Under the pieces are notes generated by a model. The model saw only the letters and a list, made by a program, of their open reading frames with translations, made no database searches and was not told the DNA's origin. DNA of 64,000 bases from Prado023 sp963818445 (GTDB taxonomy: Bacteria; Actinomycetota; Actinomycetes; S36-B12; CAIYMF01), in contig CAWFSG010000017.1 in NCBI GenBank assembly GCA_963818445.1, positions 186,001-250,000 on the forward strand, given 5' to 3'. Positions 26,873 through 35,645 of this stretch are shown here, in pieces; the first letter of the stretch is position 1; every line of letters begins with the position of its first letter. Made by a program: the position numbers and the translations under genes.

Positions 26873-28860
26873 GGCAGCGCCGAGCCGACCTGGAACACGG
26901 CGACGGCCAGCAGCCACGCCATCGCCAGCTGCATGACCACGCCGGTGGCGGTCCAGCGCCCGCCGATCTGGCGCTTCTGGGCGGCCAGCGTCGCCACGCA
27001 CGGGGTGTAGGCCAGCAGGAAGACCAGGAAGGCGGCGGCCGCGGCCTGCGGGTGCCCGCCGGAGCTGGCGACGAAGTCCGTGTACACGCCGGTCGAGAGG
27101 TCGACGTCGGCCGGGTAGGTCTGGGCCCACGACGAGATCACGGCCTCCTTGGCCACGAACCCCACCATCAGGGCGCCGATGGCGTGCCACTCGGCGAAGC
27201 CGGTCGGGATGAACAGGACGCTTGCCTGCTCGGCCATCCACGCGTAGAGGCTGTCGCTGATCGGGACCTCACCCAGGCCCCAACTGGTGCCGGGGGCGGG
27301 GATGACGCCGAGTGCCCAGACCACGGCCACCGTGGCCACGATGATCCCCGAGGCGGTCTCCAGGAACCCGCGCAGGCGCATCCACGTGGCCGATCCGAGC
27401 AGGCGCAGGGACGGGCGCTGGTAGGGCGGCAGGTCGAGGACGAGCGGGTCGGAGCCCATCGTCCGGATCAGGGTCGAGCGCAGCAGGAGGCCGCCGAGGA
27501 CGACCAGCAGGATGCTCGTGACGTACATGAGGAACACCACCGTGCCTGCGTTGGCCGGGAAGAACGTGGCCGCGACCATCACGTACACGGTCAGCCGGGC
27601 GGAGCAGGACGTGAACGGGACGAGCAGGGCGGTGAGCAGCCGGTGCCGGGCATCGGGCAGGACGCGCACCGCGGAGATCGCCGGGACGTTGCACCCGAAC
27701 CCGACCACCAGCGGCAGGAACGCGCGCCCGGGAAGGCCCAGCCGCGCCATGAGCCGGTCGGTCACCACCGCAGCACGCGCCATGTATCCGGAGTCCTCGA
27801 GCAGCGCGAGCAGGGCGAACATGATCGCCATGAGGGGCACGAATGTCAGCAGCATCCCGACGCCCGCGATCAGGCCGTCGACCACGAACCCCTCGACCAG
27901 GCTGCCGCCCAGGCCGACTGCGGCGAAGACGGCCGTGGTCGCGGATGTGACCGGACCGGTGAAGAACGCATCCAGGGCGTCCTGGAGGGGGGCGGCGACG
28001 GTGGTCGTCAGGGCGAACACGGCCCACATGACGGCCAGGAAGATGATCGGCCCGAGGACCGGGGCGGTCGCCCATCGGTCGATCCGGTCCGACCAGGTCC
28101 GGCGCTGCTCGTGGGTGCGGGTGGTCACGTGGGCGGTCGTGTCGGTGACCCAGGCGAAGACCGCCTCGGCGCGGGCGAGGTCGTCGTCGGGGTCGAGGCT
28201 GGCGGCCAGGTCGTCGATGGCGGTGGGTGGGCACGACGTGCAGTCCACGGCGCAGTCCGCGCGGCAGCCGCCGACGGTCGCCGGCGCCAGGGCAAGCGGG
28301 TGCGCCGCAGGCTGCGCGAGCGCCTCGGTGACCGCCTGTGCCAGCGCGTGGACGTCCCGGCGCCTCGGGTCGAGGCGCACCACCGCGACTCCCAGCCGCT
28401 CGGCGAGGGCTGCGTCGTCGACCTCGACGCCACGGCGGGTGGCGACGTCGGTCATCGTCAGTGCGACGACCACGGGGACGGGCACCTGGCGCACGTGCGC
28501 GGCGAGGACCAGCGAGCGACCCAGGTGTGCGGCGTCGCAGACGACGACCACGGCATCGACCTGGTCGCCGCCGTGCAGCAGGTCCGCGGTCAGGGCCTCA
28601 TCCGGGGACATCGGGTCCAGCGAGTACGCCCCCGGGAGGTCGGTGAGGTCGAGCTCGCCGAACGCCGGGTCAACCCAGCGCCCGGACCCGACCTCGACGG
28701 ACGTGCCCGGGTAGTTGCCGACCGCGCGACCTGCGCCGGTCAGGGCGTTGAACAGGGTGGACTTGCCCGAGTTGGGGCTTCCCACCAGGGCGACGCGACG
28801 CGATCCGGGGCTCGCTGGCTGTCCGGGCGCCTCGTGGCAGTTGGCGACGGTCTCAGCCAC
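26869..28860 (-). CDS. feoB: Ferrous iron transporter FeoB
   Basis: A 663-residue GTP-gated Fe(II) transporter. The G domain at the N-terminus has G1 GSPNSGKSTLFNALTG, G2/G3 region VEVGSGRW and LTDLPGAYSL, and G4-like ALTMTDVA (TMTD in place of NKxD). A Cys-rich insert (CRADCAVDCTSCPP) follows, then membrane core with two Gate motifs (VGFGCNVPAISAVR; YTPCVATLAA). The ATG lies 8 nt inside the feoA end. The atypical G4 suggests looser guanine specificity, as in some other FeoB proteins. Confidence 0.95.
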   Translation of the reverse strand: MAETVANCHEAPGQPASPGSRRVALVGSPNSGKSTLFNALTGAGRAVGNYPGTSVEVGSGRWVDPAFGELDLTDLPGAYSLDPMSPDEALTADLLHGGDQVDAVVVVCDAAHLGRSLVLAAHVRQVPVPVVVALTMTDVATRRGVEVDDAALAERLGVAVVRLDPRRRDVHALAQAVTEALAQPAAHPLALAPATVGGCRADCAVDCTSCPPTAIDDLAASLDPDDDLARAEAVFAWVTDTTAHVTTRTHEQRRTWSDRIDRWATAPVLGPIIFLAVMWAVFALTTTVAAPLQDALDAFFTGPVTSATTAVFAAVGLGGSLVEGFVVDGLIAGVGMLLTFVPLMAIMFALLALLEDSGYMARAAVVTDRLMARLGLPGRAFLPLVVGFGCNVPAISAVRVLPDARHRLLTALLVPFTSCSARLTVYVMVAATFFPANAGTVVFLMYVTSILLVVLGGLLLRSTLIRTMGSDPLVLDLPPYQRPSLRLLGSATWMRLRGFLETASGIIVATVAVVWALGVIPAPGTSWGLGEVPISDSLYAWMAEQASVLFIPTGFAEWHAIGALMVGFVAKEAVISSWAQTYPADVDLSTGVYTDFVASSGGHPQAAAAAFLVFLLAYTPCVATLAAQKRQIGGRWTATGVVMQLAMAWLLAVAVFQVGSALP

Positions 28861-29119
28861 GGTTGGGCACCTGCGCGTCGACCTCGATGCCGGCCAGGAT
28901 CTGGCGCGAGACGGCGATCCGATCGTCGCCGATGGCCAGGATCGCCCCGCCGCCGCTCGTCCGGGACTGGATCCGCAGGGCGGCGCCGGGCCGGATCCCG
29001 AGCTCGGCGAGCCGTCGGGCGACGGACCCGGTGGAGCCGCCGGGGCCGGCTGGGCTGCCCGAGCGGCTGGGTTCCCGGACAGTCAGCAACTGCCCCGGAC
29101 GGGCGTCGTCCAGAATCAT
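28853..29119 (-). CDS. feoA: Ferrous iron transport protein A (SH3-like)
   Basis: An 88-residue SH3-like protein that assists FeoB. RRLAELGIRPGAALRIQSRTSGGGAILAIGDDRIAVSRQIL matches the FeoA fold, with a Gly/Ser-rich loop before it. The ATG at 29119 lacks a ribosome site; TATCGT 7 nt upstream suggests a leaderless transcript. The 26-bp palindrome just upstream would make the operon iron-responsive. Overlaps feoB by 8 nt. Confidence 0.9.
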   Translation of the reverse strand: MILDDARPGQLLTVREPSRSGSPAGPGGSTGSVARRLAELGIRPGAALRIQSRTSGGGAILAIGDDRIAVSRQILAGIEVDAQVPNRG

Positions 29120-29126
29120 GGCACGC

Positions 29127-29132
29127 ACGATA
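29127..29132 (-). promoter_or_regulatory. Leaderless -10 box of the feo operon
   Basis: TATCGT on the minus strand, followed by 7 nt and the feoA ATG. The matching -35 position falls inside the palindrome at 29135-29160. Confidence 0.5.
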
Positions 29133-29134
29133 CC

Positions 29135-29160
29135 GCATGGTAAGGCTGGCCTTACCATGC
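29135..29160. promoter_or_regulatory. DtxR/IdeR-like iron operator of feoABC
   Basis: A perfect inverted repeat with 12-bp arms (GCATGGTAAGGC / GCCTTACCATGC) and TG at the centre. Aligned with the 19-bp IdeR/DtxR consensus it agrees at about 12 positions, with the AGG..CCT core kept. It covers the -35 region of the feoA promoter, so a bound iron repressor would block transcription when iron is plentiful. A MntR or Fur-type site is possible. Confidence 0.6.
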
Positions 29161-29173
29161 CATTGGTCCCGGC

Positions 29174-30313
29174 TCAGACAGGCTGAGGTCCCGGCGAATC
29201 CCCCACGGCGCGGATCGCCGTCGCGGCCTCGGTCACGGTCATGTCGGTCGCCTGCAGCAGGTCGGAGGCGGACAGTCGGATCTGGGCCACCATCGGGGCC
29301 GTGAACAGGCCCTCAGCGGGGGCGCCGGCAGCGCTCGCGACCGCCTCGAGGATGACCTCGCGCACGGGCTCGACAGCCGCATCCCCGGCGAGGGTGGCAC
29401 CGAGTGCGCTCACGCCGTCAGCGAGGCCCGCGAGGGCGTGCGGGATCGCCGCGGGGACGACGTCATCGCGCTCGAGGGCGATCGATGCCTGCCGGGTGAG
29501 CACGCGCAGGTTGCGCAGCGCGTTGTCGAGGTGTCCGCCGGCGATCGTGTAGGTGGCCAGCGTCTGGCGCTGCCCCCAGTACCAGGGGGAGAGCCGCACG
29601 GACTCGCGGGTCGCGTCCAGGCCGGCGTGGAAGGAGGCGAGGACCGGGGCCGTCCCGCGCAGGTCCTCCAGCACGGCGCGTGCCTCGTCGGGGTCGCGTT
29701 CGGTCAGGGCGGCCGCCACCCGCCGGTAGCCCGCCGCGATGGTGTCGATGACCGGCAGGGTCACCTGCTGGGCGTGGCGTGCCGGGTCGACGGGCATCAC
29801 CAGGGCGGAGACGAGCAGTCCGACGAGCCCGCCGACCAGCGCGTCGACGACGCGTCCGGTGTTCCACGGCTGCGCTGCGGTCGGCGGGGTCAGCGTCGCG
29901 ATCAGGATGGCCGCGGAGGAGGCCTGCATGATCAGGATCGGTCCACCGCCGAGCATGATGGCGGACGTCAGCGCGATCGCGACCACGAGTCCCAGCTGCC
30001 ACACGCCGGTCCCGATCTCGGCGATGAGCAGGTCGGCGAAGAGGATGCCGACGGCGTTCCCGAGGAGGAGCTCAGCAGATCGCCGCAGCCGGTGGGCCAG
30101 GGACACCGCGACGGTGGCGATGGCCGCGATGGGTGCGAAGAACGGCTGCTCGTGCCCGATGGCCAGGGCGGCCGCATACGCCAGAGTCGCGGCGAGCGTG
30201 GCCTGCACGATGATCCGCCAGGAGCGACGCACCTCGTCAAGCCCCTGGGCGGACCGATCGATCGTGGCCCGACCGGCGCGGGTGAGGTGGGTCGAGGCGG
30301 GCGCGCTGTTCAT
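29174..30313 (-). CDS. FUSC/aromatic acid exporter family membrane protein
   Basis: A 379-residue membrane protein with about six helices in residues 30-170 (e.g. WRIIVQATLAATLAYAAALAIG; PFFAPIAAIATVAVSLAHRLRRSAELLLGNAVGI) followed by a long helical cytoplasmic domain. This is the layout of the ArAE/FUSC family, which exports aromatic acids or similar anions. Substrate unknown. A TAGGGT box 6 nt before the ATG suggests a leaderless mRNA. Confidence 0.82.
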   Translation of the reverse strand: MNSAPASTHLTRAGRATIDRSAQGLDEVRRSWRIIVQATLAATLAYAAALAIGHEQPFFAPIAAIATVAVSLAHRLRRSAELLLGNAVGILFADLLIAEIGTGVWQLGLVVAIALTSAIMLGGGPILIMQASSAAILIATLTPPTAAQPWNTGRVVDALVGGLVGLLVSALVMPVDPARHAQQVTLPVIDTIAAGYRRVAAALTERDPDEARAVLEDLRGTAPVLASFHAGLDATRESVRLSPWYWGQRQTLATYTIAGGHLDNALRNLRVLTRQASIALERDDVVPAAIPHALAGLADGVSALGATLAGDAAVEPVREVILEAVASAAGAPAEGLFTAPMVAQIRLSASDLLQATDMTVTEAATAIRAVGDSPGPQPV

Positions 30314-30319
30314 GGCGCG

Positions 30320-30325
30320 ACCCTA
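30320..30325 (-). promoter_or_regulatory. Leaderless -10 box of the FUSC gene
   Basis: TAGGGT on the minus strand lies 6 nt before the ATG at 30313. No ribosome-binding sequence is present. Confidence 0.5.
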
Positions 30326-30370
30326 GCCGGGGTTCACGCGCCACCGGATGGGCCGCTGACGCGTGTGGGG

Positions 30371-30487
30371 TCAGCGGCAGGTGCACTGCCGGGGCTCGGG
30401 CACGCCGGCCATCACCTGGTCGACGTGGCGGCCGCAGCCGGAGTAGGTCACCTTGCCGCACGAGCGGCAGATCGCGGGGCTGCACAT
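30371..30487 (-). CDS. 38-residue cysteine-rich small protein
   Basis: A very short but credible gene: MCSPAICRSCGKVTYSGCGRH begins it and it ends QCTC. Six cysteines (C-x4-C-x2-C, one in SGCGRH, CTC at the end) plus a histidine form a likely zinc ribbon. Proteins of nearly this pattern (C..TCGK..W.GCG.HVD) are widespread in actinobacteria and uncharacterised. GGAG stands 8 nt before the ATG. Upstream is an 18-bp CsoR-like palindrome, so a metal- or persulfide-responsive control is plausible. Confidence 0.8.
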   Translation of the reverse strand: MCSPAICRSCGKVTYSGCGRHVDQVMAGVPEPRQCTCR

Positions 30488-30519
30488 GAGGGTCTCCTTC
30501 GAGTTCGTGGTAGGACAAC

Positions 30520-30537
30520 GATACCCCAGGGGGTATC
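30520..30537. promoter_or_regulatory. CsoR-family-like operator
   Basis: GATACCCC-AG-GGGGTATC, a perfect palindrome with 8-bp arms. TACCCC...GGGGTA half-sites are typical of CsoR/RcnR/CstR repressors (copper, nickel or persulfide sensing). It overlaps a TATCGT -10-like box on the minus strand, 33 nt before the small Cys-rich gene. No csoR gene is present in the window. Confidence 0.55.
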
Positions 30538-30585
30538 TGCGAATCAAGTTCCGCCACCTTCGTGGCGAGCCGCGGGGCTGTGTCC

Positions 30586-31494
30586 TCAGCGCGGAGCCGT
30601 GGTGCGGATCGGCTCCCAGGGCGGTGGCGGCGCCGGGATCCGGACCAGGGTCGAGTCGACGTCGCCGAAGCGTTGACCGTGGTCGCGCCAGTCGGCGTAG
30701 AAGGCCGACACCTCGTCGGCGTTGCGGGCCACGAAGTTCCACCACATGAAGACGGGCTCCGGGAAGGGGACGCCGCCCAGCACCATCAGGCGTGTCGGCT
30801 CGCGGGCCTCGATGTCGATCTCGGAGCGCCCGGGAGCCAGGGCTGCGATCTGCCCCGGGTTCGCGGCGGTCCGTGGGGCGGCCGGCTCGGCACCCACGAG
30901 CAGCGGTCCGTCGAGGGCGATGACCGCGTGCTCGAAGTCCGGGCGCAGCGGGAACGTCGTCACGCCCGGTTGGACCGTCACCTGCATGCCGAGCAGCTCG
31001 GTGGCGAAGGCGGCGGGCGACGTCGCGTCGAGGTAGGTCCCGGCGATCAGCGTCGCCGAGGCGCGGCCCCACTCGACGACCGGGAGCTCGGCGTGGTGCT
31101 CGAAGCCGGGGTCGCCGTGGCGGAGGTCGTCGGGCTGTGCGACCCAGAGCTGCATGCCCTGCAGCGTCCCCCGGTAGGTACCGGAGCTCTCCTCGGCGTG
31201 CACCACGCCACGACCCGCGGTCATCAGGTTCACCTGGCCAGGTCGGATGAGCTGCTCCGAGCCGAGGCTGTCGCGGTGCAGCACGGCGCCCTCCATCAGC
31301 CACGTGACCGTCTGCAGGCCGGTGTGCGGGTGCGGGCCGACGTCCAGGCCCGCGGTCTCGGTGACCTCCGCCGGCCCCATGTGGTCGGCGAAGCACCACG
31401 CACCGATCGTGCGAAGCCTGCGACGCGGCAGCACTCGGCGCACCTGCATCCGCCCGACCACGGCCGTGACGCCGTCGTGCACCTCGATGGACAT
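30586..31494 (-). CDS. Pirin family protein
   Basis: A 302-residue bicupin. The metal-binding N-terminal cupin contains GPHPHTGLQTVTWLMEG (two His ligands) and RGVVHAEES (third His and Glu); GTLQGMQLWV and the C-terminal cupin follow, ending with the usual PEPVFMWWNFVARNADEV. Some pirins are quercetin dioxygenases; others are co-regulators. The ATG at 31494 is the first before the conserved part. Confidence 0.9.
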   Translation of the reverse strand: MSIEVHDGVTAVVGRMQVRRVLPRRRLRTIGAWCFADHMGPAEVTETAGLDVGPHPHTGLQTVTWLMEGAVLHRDSLGSEQLIRPGQVNLMTAGRGVVHAEESSGTYRGTLQGMQLWVAQPDDLRHGDPGFEHHAELPVVEWGRASATLIAGTYLDATSPAAFATELLGMQVTVQPGVTTFPLRPDFEHAVIALDGPLLVGAEPAAPRTAANPGQIAALAPGRSEIDIEAREPTRLMVLGGVPFPEPVFMWWNFVARNADEVSAFYADWRDHGQRFGDVDSTLVRIPAPPPPWEPIRTTAPR

Positions 31495-31669
31495 GGGCCA
31501 AGCGTCACCCGCAGCACCGGCACCCGCAACGGGAGGCCCGGAACGTGCGGGATGCCCCGCGCTCACGGTGCCAGGGGAGGCTTTCGGCCCTGACGTGTGG
31601 CGTGGGTGCCGGGCTAGCGTGGTGGGCGGAGGACCCGGGTCGTCCGGGCCCGCGGATCGGAGGCGGGCG

Positions 31670-32800
31670 ATGCTCCCCGCGCGTGTCTTCTCGACGGTTC
31701 GGATCCTTGCGGCGGCGGCACTCGTGGCCCTGGCCATGCCGGCGGGCATGGTGACCGCGGGGGCTGGGACGGGCGGCCAGGCAGTGGCCGCGGATACCAC
31801 ACCCGTCAAGGTCTACGGTGCCTGGCACTGCGGCGACGACTACTGCACATGGGGGAAGGTGCGGTCCATTACGGAGTTCGACTCCAAGAACCACTGGTTG
31901 ATCGACCGAGGAGACGGCGGTCCGTCAGTCAATGTCGTGGTCCTCTCCTTCGTCAACCCGATGAAGCTCCTCACACTCTCATCTGACGTGAATCCCCTCG
32001 GTGGTGTACCCGTGGGGATGACGCGTGACATCGTCAACTACTTCAAGGACGAGGACGTTCGCGTGATGCTCTCTATCGGCGGGATCACGTACACAGACGC
32101 GTGGGACCAGGCACTCGCGACCAACGCGACCGGGCTCGGCCTCGCGGCCGCTCGCGCAGCTTCAGCTCTGGGAGTCGGAATCGAGATCGACTATGAGCAG
32201 AACTCGAGCCCGAACCTCTCCGGTTTGCAGTCGTTCATCGATGCCTACCGCTCGGCCCACCCCTACGACGCCTCGGGTGTCAACCCGGCCGCGCGACTGA
32301 CCATCGACCTCGCCGCCGGCGACCGCTGGCTGATTGCGCTGACGCAGAAGGCGACGAAGGACTGGTTGACCACGACGAACCCCGTCCTCGACTACGCCAA
32401 CGCCATGGTCCCGGCCCGTCAGCCGAGGAGCGTCGCCGAGGCCACCAGCAATTGGCAGGAGCACATCGACGGCAAGCCCAAGTACGCCCCGCCGATCCCG
32501 CCGCTGGCCCCGGCCAAGTTCACCGGTGGCCTGTACGTGGCGCTCGGAGCCAAGCCGCTGCCGGAGTGCATATCCTTCGCCACCTCGCTGCAGAGAAGCA
32601 CCCTGCCTTACGTCCAGACTGCGGCACCCAAGGGGGCGGGCACGACGCCGGGCATGCTGGGCTACATGTTCTGGGCGGCGGAGAAGCCCTCGACTCGCGG
32701 CATCGGGACTGTGCCGCCCAACACCTGCGAGGGTGGGGTGGGCGTCGGTGCCAACCTGATGAGCATCCCGGTCCCGATGCCGGCCCTTCGCCAGAACTGA
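31670..32800 (+). CDS. Secreted GH18-like TIM-barrel protein
   Basis: A 376-residue exported protein. Signal peptide residues 1-41 (ILAAAALVALAMPAGMVTAG, ending AVAA/DT). The barrel shows VKVYGAWHCGDD, VRVMLSIGG (strand 3) and GVGIEIDYEQ near residue 170, corresponding to the DxxDxDxE strand with the first Asp replaced by Val or Gly but the final Glu kept. The end GYMFWAAEKPS fits strand 8. No binding module. GGAGG precedes the ATG. The codon third positions between about 31860 and 32200 are visibly richer in A/T than the neighbours, which suggests acquisition. Convergent with the LuxR gene. Confidence 0.75.
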   Translation: MLPARVFSTVRILAAAALVALAMPAGMVTAGAGTGGQAVAADTTPVKVYGAWHCGDDYCTWGKVRSITEFDSKNHWLIDRGDGGPSVNVVVLSFVNPMKLLTLSSDVNPLGGVPVGMTRDIVNYFKDEDVRVMLSIGGITYTDAWDQALATNATGLGLAAARAASALGVGIEIDYEQNSSPNLSGLQSFIDAYRSAHPYDASGVNPAARLTIDLAAGDRWLIALTQKATKDWLTTTNPVLDYANAMVPARQPRSVAEATSNWQEHIDGKPKYAPPIPPLAPAKFTGGLYVALGAKPLPECISFATSLQRSTLPYVQTAAPKGAGTTPGMLGYMFWAAEKPSTRGIGTVPPNTCEGGVGVGANLMSIPVPMPALRQN

Positions 32801-32817
32801 CCCTCCGCGTGGTCGGA

Positions 32818-35604
32818 TCAGTTCCAAGCGGCCGGCGACGCTGAGGATGCAGGCGCAGAGGCGGGCGATGGTGCGGACGCGGAGTCGATCGCCCTCCCCA
32901 GCGCCCCGCGGCCGTGGACCCCGAGCTTCCGGTACACGTTGCCCAGGTGGTACTCCACCGTCCGGGTCGACAGGAACAGGGCCTCGGCGACCTCGCGGTT
33001 GCTCATCCCGGAGGCCACGGCGAGGGCGACGGCTCGTTCCTGCGGGGTGAGTGGTGTGATGGCGGCGTCGACGGTGACCTGGCCGCCGGCGGCGCGGAGC
33101 TCCTGACCCGCTCTGGCCGACCATGGCGCAGCCCCGAGCCGATCGAACGTGTGAACGGCACTCTGCAGCAGGGCGCGCGCCTCCGTCTGCCGGCGCTCGC
33201 GGCGCAGATGCTCGCCGAGCATCAGCAGCGTGCGGGCCTCCTCGAAGGGCTCTCCGTCGCGTCCATGGGATGCCAGGGCCTCCCGGAAGTGCCCCTCGGC
33301 CTCCGAGCCCCCGGTGACGAGCGCCGCTGCACGCTCGTCCAATGCGGTGGCCAGCGGGTCGCCCATATCGATGAGCAGCCCATGCACCTGGGCGTACCTC
33401 TCGGCCGCCGCCGCGAGGTCCCCACTGCGGACCAGCGCCTCGATCAGATCCACCCTGGCCGGCAGGATGGCATCGCGCAGCCCGCGGCCGAGGAAGCCGA
33501 CGTCGGCGGCCGACGACAGCCACGTGACGGCCTCCCCAAGACGGCCGTCCACCAGTGCCCGCAACCCGAGAGCCCGGTCGAGGGTGGCCAGCCGCCGCCG
33601 GTTTCCGCATCGGGAGCCGACCTCGCGCAGCCGTCCTGCGTCGACGCGCAGGATCTCCTCCTCGCCGCACTGGGCGGCGAGCTCGACCGACAGTGCGGTC
33701 ATGCCCAGCCACGGTTGGACCAGGCCCGCCTCCTCGGCCTGAGGTCGCCCCACGGTGAGGAACGCTCGCGCGGTCTGCCAGTCCCCCCGTGCCTTGGCCC
33801 GCCATCCCTGGATCCCGTAGAGGCACGGGAGCAGGCCCGAGTCACCGCTGGCCCGCTCAGCGGCGACGAGGAGACGGTCAGTCGCCTCCGGGCTGATGTC
33901 GAGCAGGAGGTCGTCGAGGCCGATGGTGCTCATCAGCATGGGAAGGTCCATTGCCCGGGGATCCGAGGCACCGGCCGCCTCGATCGCCTCCCGGCGCAGG
34001 GGCATGGCCCGAGCCACCTGACCGTCCTGGAACAGGGCGGCGGCCAACGCAGCGGTGCTGCTCCATGGTGGATCGGGTCTCTGCCGATAGGTCAGGCCAG
34101 TCCGGTCGAGCTGTGCGTACCTCTGGGCTGCGTGCAGGGCCGCCTGCGTGTCGCCGGACTGGAGGGCGATGCCGACGACGTCGAGCAGCAGCGTGGGGAT
34201 CAGGTCAGGTGAGGTCAGGCCGGCCAGCTCGACCTGTCTGAGGATGGCGGGCAGCGCCGCGTCGGGATCGAGGTCGGCCCGCTGTTCGGCCCGGATGCCC
34301 GCGATGTGCAGTGCCGACCGGGGATCGGGGGCGTGGCCGGCCACGATCTCGAGGAGGTCCTCGGAGGCGGGCAGTCCCATGTCGAATGACACGCGGATCG
34401 CCGACAGGGCGAAGGCGGCGCGGTCGGATGGCACCGTGGTCATGCGGGCGGCCGCCTCCCAGGCCCGTGCCGCCACTGCGAAGTGCTCCATCTGCTCCGC
34501 TCGCTCGGCCTCGGCCGCGATCTGTGCTGCGATGGCGTCATCGGCGGTGATGACCGAGAGGGCCAGGTGGTCCACGATGAGGCCGGGTGGCAGCTCCAGC
34601 CGCCGCGCGGCCGAGGCAGCGCGTCGGTGCGCCCGGCGGCGCAGGGCCGCAGGTGTGCGGCTGAGCACCACGTCGCGAACGGTGGGGGAGCGGAAGCTCG
34701 GATGCCCCTCAGGTCCAAGGATCAGCAAGCCGGACTGCACGGTCTCGTCGAGCCCCTCCGCGAGTGCCTCCGGGGAGTCGGCCATTGCCGACAGGAGATC
34801 CAGCCTGCCGCCCGAGATGGCGACATCCAGCAGTGCGTCCTGCCCGTGCTGCCCCAGTCGGTCCAGCGTCCGGGCCCAGCCGGACATCAACGCCGTCGGT
34901 ACCGGCATCGGATCAGGCAGCGGTGCGCGACCGGCCAACTGGTCCTCCGAGAGCAGGTCATCGGCGGCAACGAGAGCCTGGGGATTGCCGTGCATGGCCT
35001 CGATGACATGGTCCGGGATCGGCGAGACGCTCCCATGGCCGAGGCTCGCGCGCAGCACCGCCCGTGCGGCCTCGCGATCCAGTGGTTCGAGTCTGAGCCT
35101 GGGCCAGTGGGGGAAGTGCTGCTGCAGCACGGGGTCAGGGGTGATGGCGACCACGGCGGCGAGTGGTGACTGCCCGAGCCGCTCGATCGCGGTTCGCAGG
35201 TTGTCCAATGCCTGCACGTCGACCAGATGGGCGTCGTCGACCAGGAGCAGGGTCGGACTCGACCCAGCGAGCACGTTCCACGCCGTCAGGGAGTCACGGT
35301 CCTCATCCGGTTGGATTCGAAGGACCTGCAGCCCCCGGCGCGCGGCACGCCGGTGCAGGGCGTCGAGGAGCGCACTCCTGCCAATCCCCGGGTCGCCGAC
35401 GAGAAGGAGCCGTCCTCCCTCGCCCGCGTGGGCGGATGCGGCCAGGGCGTCCATCCGCGCCAGTTCGCCCGCCCGTCCTACCAGCACCTCTCGAGCATGC
35501 TCCCGCAGGAGGTCCGGAGGGAACCCGGGCAGGCCCTCTGATTCCAGGTCGTTCCTGGGATCCCCGTAGTTCCACGGATACCCCGTGCCCAGCTCGGGGG
35601 CCAA
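32818..35604 (-). CDS. Large ATP-binding LuxR-family (LAL/MalT-type) regulator
   Basis: About 928 residues. REVLVGRAGELARMDALAASA opens the AAA/STAND domain; Walker A is LLVGDPGIGRSALLDAL (Arg in place of the usual Lys), Walker B TLLLVDDAHLVD. A long helical TPR-like region follows, and the C-terminus is a LuxR helix-turn-helix (LTPQERAVALAVASGMSNREVAEALFLSTRTVEYHLGNVYRKLGV). The atypical Walker A may weaken ATP hydrolysis. Start uncertain: TTG 35604 and GTG 35487 are both possible; the GTG at 35676 would overlap the divergent VOC gene. It lies 18 nt from the stop of the GH18-like gene and may control it. Confidence 0.85.
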   Translation of the reverse strand: MAPELGTGYPWNYGDPRNDLESEGLPGFPPDLLREHAREVLVGRAGELARMDALAASAHAGEGGRLLLVGDPGIGRSALLDALHRRAARRGLQVLRIQPDEDRDSLTAWNVLAGSSPTLLLVDDAHLVDVQALDNLRTAIERLGQSPLAAVVAITPDPVLQQHFPHWPRLRLEPLDREAARAVLRASLGHGSVSPIPDHVIEAMHGNPQALVAADDLLSEDQLAGRAPLPDPMPVPTALMSGWARTLDRLGQHGQDALLDVAISGGRLDLLSAMADSPEALAEGLDETVQSGLLILGPEGHPSFRSPTVRDVVLSRTPAALRRRAHRRAASAARRLELPPGLIVDHLALSVITADDAIAAQIAAEAERAEQMEHFAVAARAWEAAARMTTVPSDRAAFALSAIRVSFDMGLPASEDLLEIVAGHAPDPRSALHIAGIRAEQRADLDPDAALPAILRQVELAGLTSPDLIPTLLLDVVGIALQSGDTQAALHAAQRYAQLDRTGLTYRQRPDPPWSSTAALAAALFQDGQVARAMPLRREAIEAAGASDPRAMDLPMLMSTIGLDDLLLDISPEATDRLLVAAERASGDSGLLPCLYGIQGWRAKARGDWQTARAFLTVGRPQAEEAGLVQPWLGMTALSVELAAQCGEEEILRVDAGRLREVGSRCGNRRRLATLDRALGLRALVDGRLGEAVTWLSSAADVGFLGRGLRDAILPARVDLIEALVRSGDLAAAAERYAQVHGLLIDMGDPLATALDERAAALVTGGSEAEGHFREALASHGRDGEPFEEARTLLMLGEHLRRERRQTEARALLQSAVHTFDRLGAAPWSARAGQELRAAGGQVTVDAAITPLTPQERAVALAVASGMSNREVAEALFLSTRTVEYHLGNVYRKLGVHGRGALGRAIDSASAPSPASAPASSASPAAWN

Positions 35605-35645
35605 CGTGGAGTCGTGAGCACATCGCGCACAGAAGGAGAGCTTCC

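Noticed and set aside
26863..29304. 813-codon plus-strand open frame opposite feoAB
   Set aside because: Gln/Gly/Arg/His-rich shadow of feoB; long stop-free antisense frames are expected at this GC level.
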